Positions 11,401 to 22,254 are shown, numbered from the stretch's first letter. The stretch is 64,000 nucleotides of DNA from Oopsacas minuta (GCA_024704765.1 JAKMXF010000358.1:1-64000), one strand, 5' to 3'. The notes: a model not told the origin generated them from the sequence alone. Translations and numbers: made by a program.

Positions 11401-12235
11401 TGAGAAGTCACGAGAGGAATTGGAGCAAAAGAGACAGGTAGATGCCTTAATCTTAAATTTGAAAACTGAACTAGCAAATGTAAAAACTGAGAGAGAAGAG
11501 ATACAAACAAACTGAGGAGAGGAAGTGAGGACCTGGAAGAATAATCATGAGAATCTGTATCTATTGAAAGTAAGTGTAGATAGAGAGAATGACTCATTGA
11601 AGAAAGAAGTAGCCCAACTTATCAAGGACTATACCTCAGCTGCGAATGAGCTACAGGATACATTGACTGATAAAAATAAGTGGGAAGATGAAGTGAGAGA
11701 ATTGAAAGAGAAGAACTCTGCTCTCCTGAGAGAGAAAGGAAAGAGGGTAGGAACAAAAGAGATAGCAGATTAAGATTACAACGGGATAAGGAGCTAGAAT
11801 GAACGTTCCAGATTCTTCTGGAAGAATCTCAAAAGGAAATACTTAATCTTGAATCAGAGAGAGACTCTCATAAAACTGCAGCTGATAAGTACAGAGGTTA
11901 GTATTGTCTATTCTTAAGAATATATTAACAATAAGTATAGATAATAATTGTATTTATAGCTGAGCGTGAGAAGGTTAAACTAGCTGTTGAGGAACAGAAA
12001 ATAATTCAAGAAACTCTGAAATCTGAGTACGAACAGAAAGCTGCAGATGCTCCATACCAAATTACTACATTAACAAATACATTGAAACAATCTGAAGAAC
12101 AGAATCATAAGCAGTTAGAAGAAAATAATAAACTTAAAAGAGAACTAACAAGGAATAAATATACAGATATAAAGAGTGATAACAACAACAATACTGAGGA
12201 TAATGTTGTCAATTCTGGAGTTATCAGCACTGAGA
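8458..12235 (+). pseudogene. Decayed multi-exon Pro-rich/coiled-coil gene
   Basis: At least seven exon-like blocks have intact splice sites: about 8458-8600, 9325-9799, 9874-10285, 10805-11011, 11182-11340, 11394-11896 and 11960-12235. The middle blocks are Pro/Ser-rich (SSSPPPPSS, PLPPPRIKPS). The last two are classic heptad coiled coil rich in Glu, Lys, Leu and Asn. The gene is broken by in-frame TGA at 9631-9633 and 11513-11515, by TGA at 11800-11802 after a frameshift near 11765, by a disruption near 10008 and by a frameshift in the first block. The last exon runs directly into repeat R1 at 12236. It may be the N-terminal part of the liprin remnant at 13350, since liprins have N-terminal coiled coils and C-terminal SAM domains, but repeats and an N lie between, so the link is unproven. 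Confidence 0.6.
10421..10446. repeat. Solo terminal repeat of a pogo-like MITE
   Basis: Tacagtagaccctcgctaat matches the terminal repeat of the element at 21972. Only one end is visible. It is followed by an (ACT)n microsatellite at about 10454-10490. Confidence 0.5.
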
Positions 12236-12388
12236 GAGATATTTCATTATCACTATCGGGTACCTGTGATTTTAATTGCCACCATCTAACACCTATATTG
12301 GCTGACATTGCCCAATCATGTGATTTAGCATACTTCCGTCTTAGGTGTGAATTTTCGTCCAAGAATCGGACTTGTCCATGCCGGTGTA
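12236..12388. repeat. Repeat R1, copy c, truncating the coiled-coil exon
   Basis: About 150 bp nearly identical to 430-580 of copy a. It begins without a break inside a coding exon and ends at ccatgccgg, where the GGGCTAGCC array begins. Confidence 0.75.
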
Positions 12389-12620
12389 ACAGCCTAGATT
12401 AGCCTCCCCACCCAGTTTAACCCCGGGTATAGTCTGGGCTAGCCTAGATTAACCCCCAGGTATAAAGTGGGCTAGGCCAGATTAAGCCCCGGGGTTAATA
12501 TAGGCTAGCCCAGAGTATACCCTTTAGCCCAGATTAACCCCCAGAAGGGGGGTTAATCTGGGCTAGCCTAAATTAACCCCAGGTATAGTCTGGGCTAGCC
12601 CAGGTTCTACCCCTGAGTTA
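12389..12620. repeat. GC-rich tandem/palindromic GGGCTAGCC array
   Basis: Roughly six degenerate units of about 33-38 bp built around GGGCTAGCC (itself nearly palindromic) and attaacccc. One perfect hairpin has arms agcccagattaaccccc (12526-12542) and its inverse (12547-12564) around a 4-base loop. It contrasts strongly with the AT-rich surroundings. Confidence 0.75.
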
Positions 12621-12928
12621 ATAGTCAACAAATTATGATGTTATCTGCTTGTAGAATACAAGTGATGTGTGTGGCGGTGACACTTACAATGTCTATATTA
12701 GTGTTTCAACTATTATAAATATACTAGAAGAGCATATGTACTTATTTGATCTATCAATTATATTTACTGCATTGTTTTGATGGATGATCAACTCTACAAT
12801 CAAATATTGCATTTTTTTATATCCAACGAAAACAAATATCCAGGAGAGATCTATAAACTTCCAGCTGAAAAACGAGTCAATGCGAAATCACAATTCAGAC
12901 AAACTGTTAAGCCATATACTTTGAAGGN

Positions 12929-13148
12929 TGTTTTGAGGCTAGTTATTCAACTGTAAGCAGAACATCATTTGACAAATCATGTCACTTTTTCAAAAAATAT
13001 GAATTTTGTGCAAAAAAATTAAAAATCTCGATTTGCAAAAAATCTAGAGCTTGCGGAAAAAAACTAAGGTCGGATTCGGATTCAGCGCCCCAATATTAGG
13101 TAAAAACAAGTGTTGGTAGAAATGCAACAAAATTTTTGTTGAGCAGTG
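12929..13148. mobile_element. 3' end of a second copy of the 18-kb transposon
   Basis: Nearly identical to 20594-20813, including the terminal repeat ending ttgttgagcagtg. The match begins at the base after the N at 12928, so the rest may be missing from the assembly. It is flanked on the right by TTA. Confidence 0.85.
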
Positions 13149-13349
13149 TTATCTGTGGTGTTTGAGTAATAACAAGTCGCATTTTGAACGGAATTTGGTA
13201 ACTAATAAGCTAACTTGCTATTAGAGGAACAAAATATACAAGAAATACTCACTTAGGGGCTAAAAGTAACTTACTTATTGAGCAATATTGCTATTAGGCG
13301 AACACTACTGTAAATAACCGCTACCACAATATCTGATAACTGACATATA

Positions 13350-14391
13350 GTGGATGAGTCCCTCTTTGAGAGGACAGAATTGGAGCCAGTAGCTCCCAAG
13401 CTCTACATGTCCCGCTCCCGCAAGAAATCACTCAAGAGGAAATCCTCTATCCGGTGGATAGTCAGTTCCTTTAGGGAAACTAAGTCCCCGGGTACAAAAG
13501 AGATCCCCTCTTCTGTTGGGGTGTGTGAGGCGCCAGAAGGGAGACAAGCTAGACTACAGGCCTCAATCTCATTTGTGGAAAGAGAGAACACACAATTCCT
13601 GTTATGGTCTCCAGAGGCTCTTCAGGCGTGAGTAGGGGTGGAGCAGGGGTTTGCCGGACTCAGTGGGAGATGCAGTCAGATTGCAATGTAAAACAGTTCC
13701 CATGCTCCGGTCAATGGACAAGAGGGACTACGAACAGAACTGGGAATACTACAACCTCTCCTGAGACTCAACCCCATGAATGCTATCCAAGAGAGGGCAG
13801 CTCTCTCTAAAGCTAGTACCCCTTGTCTGTACTCCACCTACAGAGCTGTTAACCACGAATGGATAACTTCTCATTGGCTGCCTTCTCTGGGTCTAACTCA
13901 GTACAGCAATATTTTCAGGTTTGTTGTTATTTACTTGTTAGTTAACACGTATATTTGTTGTTATTTACCTTCCTGGTATTTCTAGACAATGCTGTGTAGA
14001 CGGAATGGTGCTAGAACATCTGTCTAAGAAGGAACTGAGGACCAGTTTAGGAATGGTTGAGAGTTCTCACAGGAATCGTCTCCAGTAGGGAATGTTTGCT
14101 CTCCGTTCCCTAAACTATGAGAGGAATATTCTGGAAACCAAGCAGAGACAATCATTCACGGACAGGACAGATCTACCCTTCTTGTCCAAAAGACAGATTT
14201 CCTTATGGTTACATCCCATTGATCTGGGTGGTTACACTGGAAACATTGCGTCCAGAGGTCTCCACGGAGCTGTCCTATATTTTGATAACTCACATGATTG
14301 TCATAAAATGGCTAATACTCTTCAAATTCCTCGAAATGATTCGGTTGCTAGGAAATTACTTAAGGCGTCACTTAAAGATTTAATGTCTTAA
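13350..14391 (+). pseudogene. Liprin-type SAM1-SAM2-SAM3 gene remnant
   Basis: Two exons (13350-13918 and 13986-14391) join in phase with good splice sites. Read through its stops, one frame gives a Lys/Arg-rich stretch, then a SAM1-like block (LLWSPEAL to LRTELGILQPLLRL), then SAM2 (NHEWITSHWLPSLGLTQYSN to LSKKELRTSLGMVESSHR), then ALRSLNYERNILE and SAM3 (WLHPIDLGGYTGN, ASRGLHGAVLYFD, LQIPRNDSVARKLL). This is the order found in liprin-alpha and liprin-beta, scaffold proteins that organise synaptic active zones and cell adhesion sites and bind LAR-type phosphatases. In-frame stops lie at 13629-13631 (TGA), 13689-13691 (TAA) and 14086-14088 (TAG), with no frameshift across about 970 coding bases. 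Liprin identity is confident. Alpha or beta is unresolved. Confidence 0.8.
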
Positions 14392-14905
14392 CAGGAATCT
14401 TCCAATTCCTACAAGAAAGCAAAGAGGTAGAGCTTTGCTGTTTTCTGGCGGCACAACAACGCAGTGAGTCCAAGAATGTCTTCAGGAGCCTGAGAATCCC
14501 AACTCCCATACTCCTTAGCCACAATGCTACACATGTTCTCACCTATGCACGATTTGTAAAGACGGAGAACTAAGAAAGGTAAGTTAGGGAAAAATACAAA
14601 ATAAAATGTTTGTATTTACCAAATTCTTATTCAACAAATCACTACATTTATTGATATAAAAGCGAGCAATATAATTTGACCGGGTTAGTCTTATCGTAGT
14701 CTTATCGTCCCTCCTAGTTTAGTAAATATCCATGGTTCTTATAACTGGCATACCATAGATGCCCCTGGTACCTGTATCCACTGCTACCTGTATCCACTGT
14801 TACCTGTATTATTCTCTCCAATGTTCAACAAGGTCAGAAGTGGCTGAGTCCGAATACCCGTTATAACATTTCAATTCCTATTTACACTCTTTCTTGTATT
14901 GTTAG

Positions 14906-15627
14906 TTGGTTGGAAGTATGGACGCTCATCCTAGTCGTTACAGTGCTTCAGTCCGTGTACAGCAACACAGACCAAAGATTATAACAGAGTCAGCTGCTGT
15001 GGTCCGAGATCTATTGATTTAATTAGACAAATCTGCCAGGTTTAAGCCTCAGAGGATTATTTTCCATCGGGATGGAGTCAGTGAAGGACAATTTCAACAG
15101 GTCAGTACAGTCATGCTATGTTGTTATCGCCGTTTAACTATAAGAATATACTATATACAATAACAATGGAATATTTGATTTGACCCTAGATCCTTCTCCC
15201 CCTTGCCAAAATTTCTGGATGGAATACTGACTGCAATATCTTTTGCGATATCCAAAGATGCAAACTAAATATGTTCAGATTCAATTCAACTACTTTTATA
15301 TCTTACATTCTTAATTTCTTGTAAATTGCAAGATTCTGAAAGGGTTGAAAGTATGATAGTTATGATGTAATGTGTATATTTACGTCACAGGTATTGAATC
15401 AAGAATGGAGAGCAGTAAGAGAAGCTTGTAGTAAACTAGAAGCTGACTACAAGCCTGGAATTACATTCGTTACCGTCCAGAAGAGACACCACACCCATCT
15501 GTTCTGTTCAGAGAAGGAAGCTCAATGTGGTAAATCTGGTAACATCCCAGCTGGTACTACAGTAGATGTAGGTATTACTCATCCAACAGAATTTGATTTC
15601 TATCTGTGTAGTCATTCAGGTATTCAG
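14906..15627 (+). pseudogene. Argonaute PIWI-domain fragment (AGO clade)
   Basis: Two exons with intact splice sites, 14906-15100 and 15391-15627, code the central PIWI domain. Motifs are [42 protein letters not shown], and then [30 protein letters not shown] and [17 protein letters not shown]. These are hallmarks of AGO-type rather than PIWI-type Argonautes. The HRDG aspartate corresponds to one of the catalytic slicer residues. One in-frame TAA at 15020-15022 lies where family members have Gln (LLI-stop-LDK). I find neither the upstream N, PAZ and MID exons nor the final PIWI exon nearby, so this is a gene fragment. Family identity is very secure. Confidence 0.9.
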
Positions 15628-15844
15628 GTATGTATATTGGAAAGTAATATTAATTATTTATGGCATCTGTAGTTGTAATTTGTAGATTATAATTTGCTTC
15701 ATTTATGGATACGCTAGCGTTATATGTAAATATTTGTAAGTTCTTATTTTTGGAACTATTTTACACATATTTTGGAATACGTTTATAAGTTTTGTATTAA
15801 GTTATATGATTGGATTATATTTTAGCGATCTTATTGATTTTGAT

Positions 15845-16031
15845 AGGTAGAAATTCTTAATGCCGCGGGTCCGTGGATCATTGCGTGGTCCACAGATAAC
15901 AACAGGGGTCCACAGGATCTCAAAAGTTTATGTGAAGAGTTCCACAGCATGTGTTGAAATGGCATATGGGTCCTCGGGTGAAAATGTTTGGGACCGCTGT
16001 CCTACTGTTTCAATTGGACCTTCGATCAATT
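15845..16031 (+). pseudogene. Possible decayed coding exon, unidentified
   Basis: One frame reads GPWIIAWSTDNNRGPQDLKS and continues LCEEFHSMC before two TGA codons. Composition suggests former coding sequence, but I cannot name the family. It ends at the N at 16032. Confidence 0.25.
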
Positions 16032-16032
16032 N

Positions 16033-16319
16033 TATAGCTAACCCAATTGGACGATACATCTTCCCTTCTCCTTCCTCATCTCCAAATTTAAACATAATCT
16101 TACCATTACAATCGAATACTTTCACACAATTATTCCCAGAATCTGCTACATAGATATCTCCTGTAGTATTATCAATAGCCACTCCTTTAGGTCCGCTGAG
16201 ATTTTCTAGCCTATTTCCCCTTTTACAAACACTGACTATAGGTTGTATATTGCTCTTATAATCTACAGAGAATATTCTCTCTAAAGTATCAGCTGTAGCC
16301 ATTAGTTCAGTTCTGTAAC
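16033..16319 (-). pseudogene. NHL-repeat gene fragment (minus strand)
   Basis: The complement matches the first part of the intact NHL gene at 22255-22545 nearly base for base, including its acceptor-like start and ATG (16302 here). It codes the first NHL units (NIYVADSGNNCVKVF, KMYRPIGLA). It is cut off exactly at the N at 16032. Orientation is opposite to the intact copy. Confidence 0.8.
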
Positions 16320-16689
16320 TAGAATAATGAAACAATTCAAATAATATAACTTATCTATTTGACTATAAGTAATGAGCTCTAACTATAAATACAAATCAAC
16401 ACAGAAACCTATACAGAGAGATATCAAATATCTATAATTAAAGGAATTTAAATAGAATACAGTATATTCCGCTATTCTCTGATATTCATATATTTAATCG
16501 TTAAAGTATATGTCAGGGCGAATTAGATCTGTCGCGGAATATTCTGTCCGATGCCATACAACAAATCTTTTCAAAATTCCAGGAATAATCATAAAGGGTG
16601 GGTAAGTATGCTACAGGAGTGCTTGTGAAGCAACTTCGTGAGGCAAAGCTAACTAGTAAGTATACAAGGGTAAGGTAAGGTAAGCCTTT

Positions 16690-16794
16690 ACTGTTTGAGC
16701 TTGTAGCTTCTAGTTATGACGCAATCTTCTTCCTAGAAGCCAATTCCCTAGAGCATACTAAATCTCTAGGAGAGTTTAAAGGATTCTATAATGT
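16690..16794 (+). pseudogene. Possible short exon, unidentified
   Basis: A frame reading PLLFELVASSYDAIFFLEAN followed by SLEHTKSLGEFKGFYN runs up to a GTAAGT donor. It looks coding, but there is no family match and no flanking exons are supported. Confidence 0.25.
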
Positions 16795-17079
16795 AAGTAT
16801 ATAGGACGAGTCTCCAGAAAAGAAATGAATACATGTATATCTCTCTACATATGAAAGTTCATTTAAAAGTTGGACGGCAGGGGATACCTCTTCTGACAAA
16901 GCGACAGCTAGGGTTACCAGATGTTCCAGATTATGAGTTTATGTACTCGAGGACCGTAGGCTCCAGTTCGGACACGAAGTGTTTGCAACCGCGTAGCGCG
17001 AGGAAGCGAACCGCCCTAGTAATATATGAAATACACATGTTATAGAACTAAATAATTTGTAGACAATTCGCACTATCTT

Positions 17080-17390
17080 GGCTTACATCAATAATTCTAT
17101 CTTTATCATCTACTGTAATTCCCAATTGTGTAGAAACAGAAGGGACCCGAATAGAAACTCTATGGATAATTCAAATACAGAATTAAGAATAAAAATGGGA
17201 CTGGTACCATAGTCTGAAAGTATAATATTATCAGATTTGTTTATGAAGAAACCGAGAGATCTCACTTGCTATCGTTCTCCTCTAGAAATGATACTTTTCT
17301 GTAGAGAACTAGATCTTTGTTGTAAATATGATTATAAGGTTTTGATGTATCCTCCAGGATTAACAGTGAAGCAAAAATGATAATGAACCC
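17080..17390 (-). pseudogene. C-terminal NHL fragment (minus strand)
   Basis: The complement resembles the C-terminal part of the NHL gene (22830-23010): a clear pair is ttatttctagaggagaacg against ttatttctagagaacat, with the same flanking order. It contains frame breaks. Together with 16033-16319 it suggests two tandem NHL copies on the minus strand, both broken. Confidence 0.5.
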
Positions 17391-17399
17391 TTCAAAATG

Positions 17400-18088
17400 T
17401 ATTACCACCAAATGTAAAAAAATGTCGAGCCGACAGACTGGTAGTGCAGCCCAGGGTTATGAATTTTTGTTCTTTTCAGGGGGGCAAGCTCCCCCACTCT
17501 GACTCCCTCCGTGTAAATGCCGCAATGTACCGGACTCGACTCATTTTTGGCTCCTGAATCTGATAATATCTCAGGATATTCAATATTATTCGTTCCCTTA
17601 ATGTACTTCATGTTCTATCCTCAAATCATATGGATAAAATTCCGAATAATTATCCTACAAAAAACCCTGTATAACTTTCGAAACCAAATCTCTACCATCA
17701 ATTTGAAATATGTGCAAAAGACGCAAAAATATGATAAATCACTTAGATATAGATTTGACAATGTCAAAATTGATATCTACATACTTGATTACCATTACTA
17801 GCAGTTAATGTTAATAATAGTAGTTCAATTTAATTGCTAAATTAATAAACAATAACAAACACAGTTATATATTTATCCCATTGGCAATTTTATATAGGTT
17901 AATACATTTAGACACCTATCTCAGAGAGTTTATGGAATATGGACTTGTTCCTGGATTCATCATATTCCACATATATGTCAAATTTCAAGTATGCAGCCCT
18001 TACCAATAGCTCAATCAATTACGCACAAAATAAACCATCGACAAATTATATAATAGATAAGTATACCTTTCCAACGCATAAATAATAA
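17400..18088. other. Intergenic, no gene recognised
   Basis: AT-rich. Open frames here (17402-17611 minus, 17517-17801 plus) overlap each other and lack motifs. Confidence 0.5.
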
Positions 18089-20813
18089 CACTGCTCAACA
18101 ATTTTTTTTTCATTTTTTGTTGCATGAGATTTTTCAATTGATTCTATATAATTTTGGGATGCTGATTTCAAATCTGCAATCAGTTTCTTTCTGCATGCTC
18201 TAGTTTTCATGCAATCGACAATTTAAATTTTTTCGTTTGTGGTACTTATTTAGTACATAAATCTGATCTCCACCAAATACTTTTTATCTATCAAGCCATT
18301 TTTCTTAGATTGTAGCTGTTACTATGATTTAGTAATGGCTTCAATCTATTGAAAACAAAAGCACCACTCTATTGTTCTCTGAAAACATGACACTATTAGC
18401 GAAGTGTCAAAATTTAAATAAATCAAAAATCATCATGTTGATTTTTTTGAAATGATTTAATTCAAACAACCCTAAGTGATTGTAGTGAAGTATCGTGGAT
18501 AGATGCAGCAGAATAGGCATTTAAGCTGTATTTTTCCGCTCGTCTGCTGGTAGCCTTAATTAGAACCAAGGTTTTGTTATTCAGTTTGTTTGTGTTAAGT
18601 TACATAGATATCAACAGACTTTCTTTCGATTCTTAACTCTTCAGATTTGATCATGGCTTCTTCTAGTAGACATAAATGCAAAAATAACCCTGATTCATTT
18701 TGTTACATCTGTGGTGTGTATACGCTTTCGCGTCAAAGACGAAATATAACATCGTTTGTGAAGCGTGCCTACATAGCATACTTTGGTATCCCTCTTGGTG
18801 ATCAAGATAAGAAATGGTCTCCTCATATTGTGTGCCATAACTGCGAAGAAATGCTCCGAGACTGGACAAAAGGAAAGCGGAAGGGTCTGCCTTTTGCCAT
18901 TCCAATGGTGTGGCGTGAACCCCAAGACCACACGACTGACTGCTACTTTTGCATGGTCAATACAAAAGGTGTTGGCAAGAAGAGCCGACAAACGCTTTCT
19001 TATCCTAGTATACCATCAGCTATGCGACCTGTCCCGCACTCTGATAGACTTCCTCCTCCGGTCTTTAGTGGTTTTGCTTTTCCTGATGATGGAGAAACTA
19101 AATTGGAAAGGGAAGAGATCGTAGAAATGGAATATCAAAAAACAGACACAGAATCAGAATCTGAAGATTCTTCTTGTGAAACCAGAGTAACTGTCCAGCA
19201 GTTTAATCAATCAGAACTGAATGACTTAGTACGTGATTTAGATCTGCCCAAGCAAGCAGCTGAGCTCTTAGCCTCCAGGCTCAAAGAAAAACAGGTGCTG
19301 GATCAATCTGTAAAGGTTTCCTTTTTTCGAAAAAGAGAAGAACTCCTTCTACCCTATTTTTCAGTGGAAAATAAGCTGGTATATTGCAACGATATTCCTG
19401 GTCTTCTCGGACAACTGGGTATCTCCTCATATGATCCAGGAGAATGGCGATTGTTTTTGGACAGTTCCAAGCGCAGCCTCAAGTGTGTTCTTTTACACAA
19501 TGGAAATGTTTATGGAGCTGTTCCAGTTGGTCACTCCACTGTCTTGAAGGAACAGCATGATGACATTAGAATTGTTATGGATTTACTCGGATATCATGAT
19601 CACAACTGGATCATTTGTGTTGACCTCAAAATGGTTAGTTTTCTGCTAGGTCAGCAAAAAGGATACACTAAATTTCCATGTTATCTGTGCATGTGGGACA
19701 GCAGAGCACGTGAAAAACATTGGATACAGAAGGAGTGGCCCTTACGTGAAACATTTCAAGCTGGCATGCCTAACGTAACACACGACCCGATCGTAAGCAG
19801 AGACAAAATTGTTTTTCCACCCCTGCACATCAAGCTAGGTCTGATGAAACAGTTCGTTAAAGCCCTAAATCCTGACAATGAATCCTTTCATCATCTTGTG
19901 TATACTTTCCCTGCTTTGTCATATGATAAAATCAAAGCAGGAGTGTTTGATGGACCACAGATACGTACACTTATTCGCGACAAAAACTTCATTCAGAAAA
20001 TGAATGTCAGGGAGAAAGCTGCATGGCTATCTTTTGTGGATGTTATACAGAACTTTCTTGGTAACAGAAAAGCTCCAAACTATGAAATGCTTGTATCCAA
20101 GATGCTCTCAGGGTTTCGTGATTTGGGATGCAACATGAGCATAAAAGTACATTTTCTGTACAGCCACCTGGACAAATTCCCTGAAAACCTTGGGGCTGTC
20201 AGTGACGAACAGGGAGAGCGTTTCCACCAGGATCTTATGACAGTGGAAGAACGTTACCAAGGTCGATGGGATCGACATATGATGGCAGACTATTGTTGGG
20301 GCATTAAACGTGACTGTCCTCACAAAGCGTACAAACGCAGAAGTTATAAGAGGAAATTTTGTCCAGATTTGTAGAATATTTGAATCTTTTGCATCTTGTC
20401 ATTGATCGCTTTAAGTTACTATTGTAGATTGCCATCGTTCTTTTCTACGTTATTTTGCAAAAAAAAAAATCAATTTTTACATGCATATTACCAGCAAAAC
20501 TGTTGTTTTTTACATTTTTTAAAACATTTGTTGCCCATCTGTCTACAAATACAATTTCTATTGGCAACATAAAAGTTTTTTGGCACCTATTTTTGTTTTG
20601 AGGCTAGTTATTCAACTGTAAGCAGAACATCATTTGACAAATCATGTCACTTTTTCAAAAAATATGAATTTTGTGCAAAAAAATTAAAAATCTCGATTTG
20701 CAAAAAATCTAGAGCTTGCAGAAAAAAACTAAGGTCGGATTCGGATTCAGCGCCCCAATATTAGGTAAAAACAAGTGTTGGTAGAAATGCAACAAAATTT
20801 TTGTTGAGCAGTG
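18089..20813 (+). mobile_element. Apparently complete cut-and-paste DNA transposon, 2.7 kb
   Basis: Terminal inverted repeats CACTGCTCAACAA(T/A)... at the left and its inverse (...ttgttgagcagtg) at the right enclose one intact protein gene. The left flank ends in TAA and the right flank begins with TAA, suggesting a 3-bp target duplication of TWA type. The second copy's right flank at 13149 is TTA, in keeping with that. A second, truncated copy is at 12929-13148. Confidence 0.8.
18653..20374 (+). CDS. Putative transposase of an animal 'CxxC-rich' transposon family
   Basis: 573 aa from the ATG at 18653, uninterrupted. N-terminal Cys pairs suggest zinc binding: FCYICGVYTL near residue 20, HIVCHNCEEML near 60 and DCYFCM near 100. 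An acidic linker (TDTESESEDSS) follows. The C-terminal half has WIICVDLKMVSFLLGQQKGY, KFPCYLCMWDSRAREKHW, HIKLGLMKQF and SDEQGERFHQDLM, conserved in multi-copy proteins usually annotated as uncharacterised in insects and cnidarians. Its position between terminal inverted repeats and its multi-copy nature make a transposase the best inference. I cannot place it in a named superfamily. The acidic residues in VDLK and SDEQGE are candidates for catalysis. No introns. Confidence 0.75.
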   Translation: MASSSRHKCKNNPDSFCYICGVYTLSRQRRNITSFVKRAYIAYFGIPLGDQDKKWSPHIVCHNCEEMLRDWTKGKRKGLPFAIPMVWREPQDHTTDCYFCMVNTKGVGKKSRQTLSYPSIPSAMRPVPHSDRLPPPVFSGFAFPDDGETKLEREEIVEMEYQKTDTESESEDSSCETRVTVQQFNQSELNDLVRDLDLPKQAAELLASRLKEKQVLDQSVKVSFFRKREELLLPYFSVENKLVYCNDIPGLLGQLGISSYDPGEWRLFLDSSKRSLKCVLLHNGNVYGAVPVGHSTVLKEQHDDIRIVMDLLGYHDHNWIICVDLKMVSFLLGQQKGYTKFPCYLCMWDSRAREKHWIQKEWPLRETFQAGMPNVTHDPIVSRDKIVFPPLHIKLGLMKQFVKALNPDNESFHHLVYTFPALSYDKIKAGVFDGPQIRTLIRDKNFIQKMNVREKAAWLSFVDVIQNFLGNRKAPNYEMLVSKMLSGFRDLGCNMSIKVHFLYSHLDKFPENLGAVSDEQGERFHQDLMTVEERYQGRWDRHMMADYCWGIKRDCPHKAYKRRSYKRKFCPDL

Positions 20814-22254
20814 TAATTGATAACATGCCTGTGGAAGCTCTAACTTTTCCATTGTAAAATCGGCGGGGTAGATGTCAGATTAGCTGAATGTGGTTCACGT
20901 TCAGTAACATCAGATGAGCTGTAAAGCTGGTAGGTTGGGTTCGAGAGGTGTCCTATTCGAAGAATTGAAAGAAGCGAATAGTGATCTTTCAATTTCCCCT
21001 CGATGAGCATTATCAACCTCTTTGAAAGGCTCTCTACTAATTATGGTTACCGAACCTCTCCAGTTGAAAACGATACCCCTCTGAGTTCAGTGAACATTCT
21101 AACAGCTGTAAAAAGATGCTCTTTAGCATTTCCTTGAGTAATTTTAGGCATTTGGTGACATTAACTTTAATTGAAACAAGAACTGTTTGTATGAATATTA
21201 AAGGAGTCGCTTCGCTTGCTCGCTGCGCAGCATGTTCGCATCGAACTCGGCACTTCGTGCCTCGAATTTGACAAAGTAGATAAATTGCAAAATGAATTAA
21301 TAGATATATATTTCAACTATTTGTTAACTATATATTCATAAAAACAACAAAAATTTGCATATGAGAAACTTGAAAATGCGAAATTCGGATTCAGCTTACT
21401 TGTTATTCACGGTACCAGTTTAGAGCAAGTCTATACGTATATTTTAAGATTTCAACTATTACTTAACTTATATTCGTAAAAACTACAATAAACTTCCATT
21501 TGATTAATTCTAAGGTGTACAAACACAAACATATAACAATCGAGATATAATAATATAGATTTCAATATTTTAGTATAATACTCGCGAAGGATTATTATTA
21601 ATAATTGAAATAACACTTTGATTAGATACTTAGGGCAGTAACAGAATTTTCCAAAATCAGCTAATGACGCTGTTTGGAGAAAAAATGGTCCCCCCTACAA
21701 AACTGGTCCGGGGGGACTATTTTTGACAAATATCCATGGTATTGAATAAAAATGGTCCCACCCTGCTAAATTGGTCCCCCCCATTAGTGATTACTTAATA
21801 GGCTTTAGACTAAATAGTAGGCCATTCATACTTTATGCATGTTGTCTATTCTGTTAGTTACTTATCTTTGGCATAATCTCTTAAATTATATTAGTTTTCT
21901 TGCCTGCGAAATCTAGAATAGACTTCCATGTTTTAGAGTAATTGACTGCAGGTTGCTTTAGTATTGTGAATACAGTACACCCTCGCTAATCCGAACAGTC
22001 CTGTGCCGATGAAAACACAAACTGTTCGGATTAGTGAAATAACACTAATCCAATGGAGAATTTACTACCTCGCTAATCCGAACCCTCACTATTTCCAACG
22101 AAAATAATGGCTAATATCGAGTGCGGTATTAAGATTTGCATTCAGTCTAGGCAAATGGTAAATGAGATTTTGCTAATATCAGAATCGTGGTAAACTATGC
22201 CCAGTTGAGGGATTTGCCCGTATCTTATATTATTTGAATTGTTTCATTATTCTA
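20814..22254. repeat. Repeat-rich intergenic DNA
   Basis: No gene recognised. A dispersed repeat at 21200-21560 contains GC-rich palindromic bits (cgcttcgcttgctcgctgc, cacttcgtgcctcgaat) followed by aacaaaaatttgcatatg. Related sequence occurs at 1985-2330, 41960-42110, 46660-46860 and 57120-57290. At 21972-22085 is a pogo-like MITE fragment with tacagtacaccctcgctaat and internal inverted gttcggattagtg copies. Confidence 0.55.

Noticed and set aside
12389-12620. CRISPR-like or rRNA-like repeat array
   Set aside because: Units are degenerate and contiguous with no unique spacers, in an animal genome. It is a palindromic minisatellite.
15860-16153. 97-aa plus-strand frame across the N
   Set aside because: It spans the N and continues antisense through the NHL fragment. 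It is an artefact of the join.
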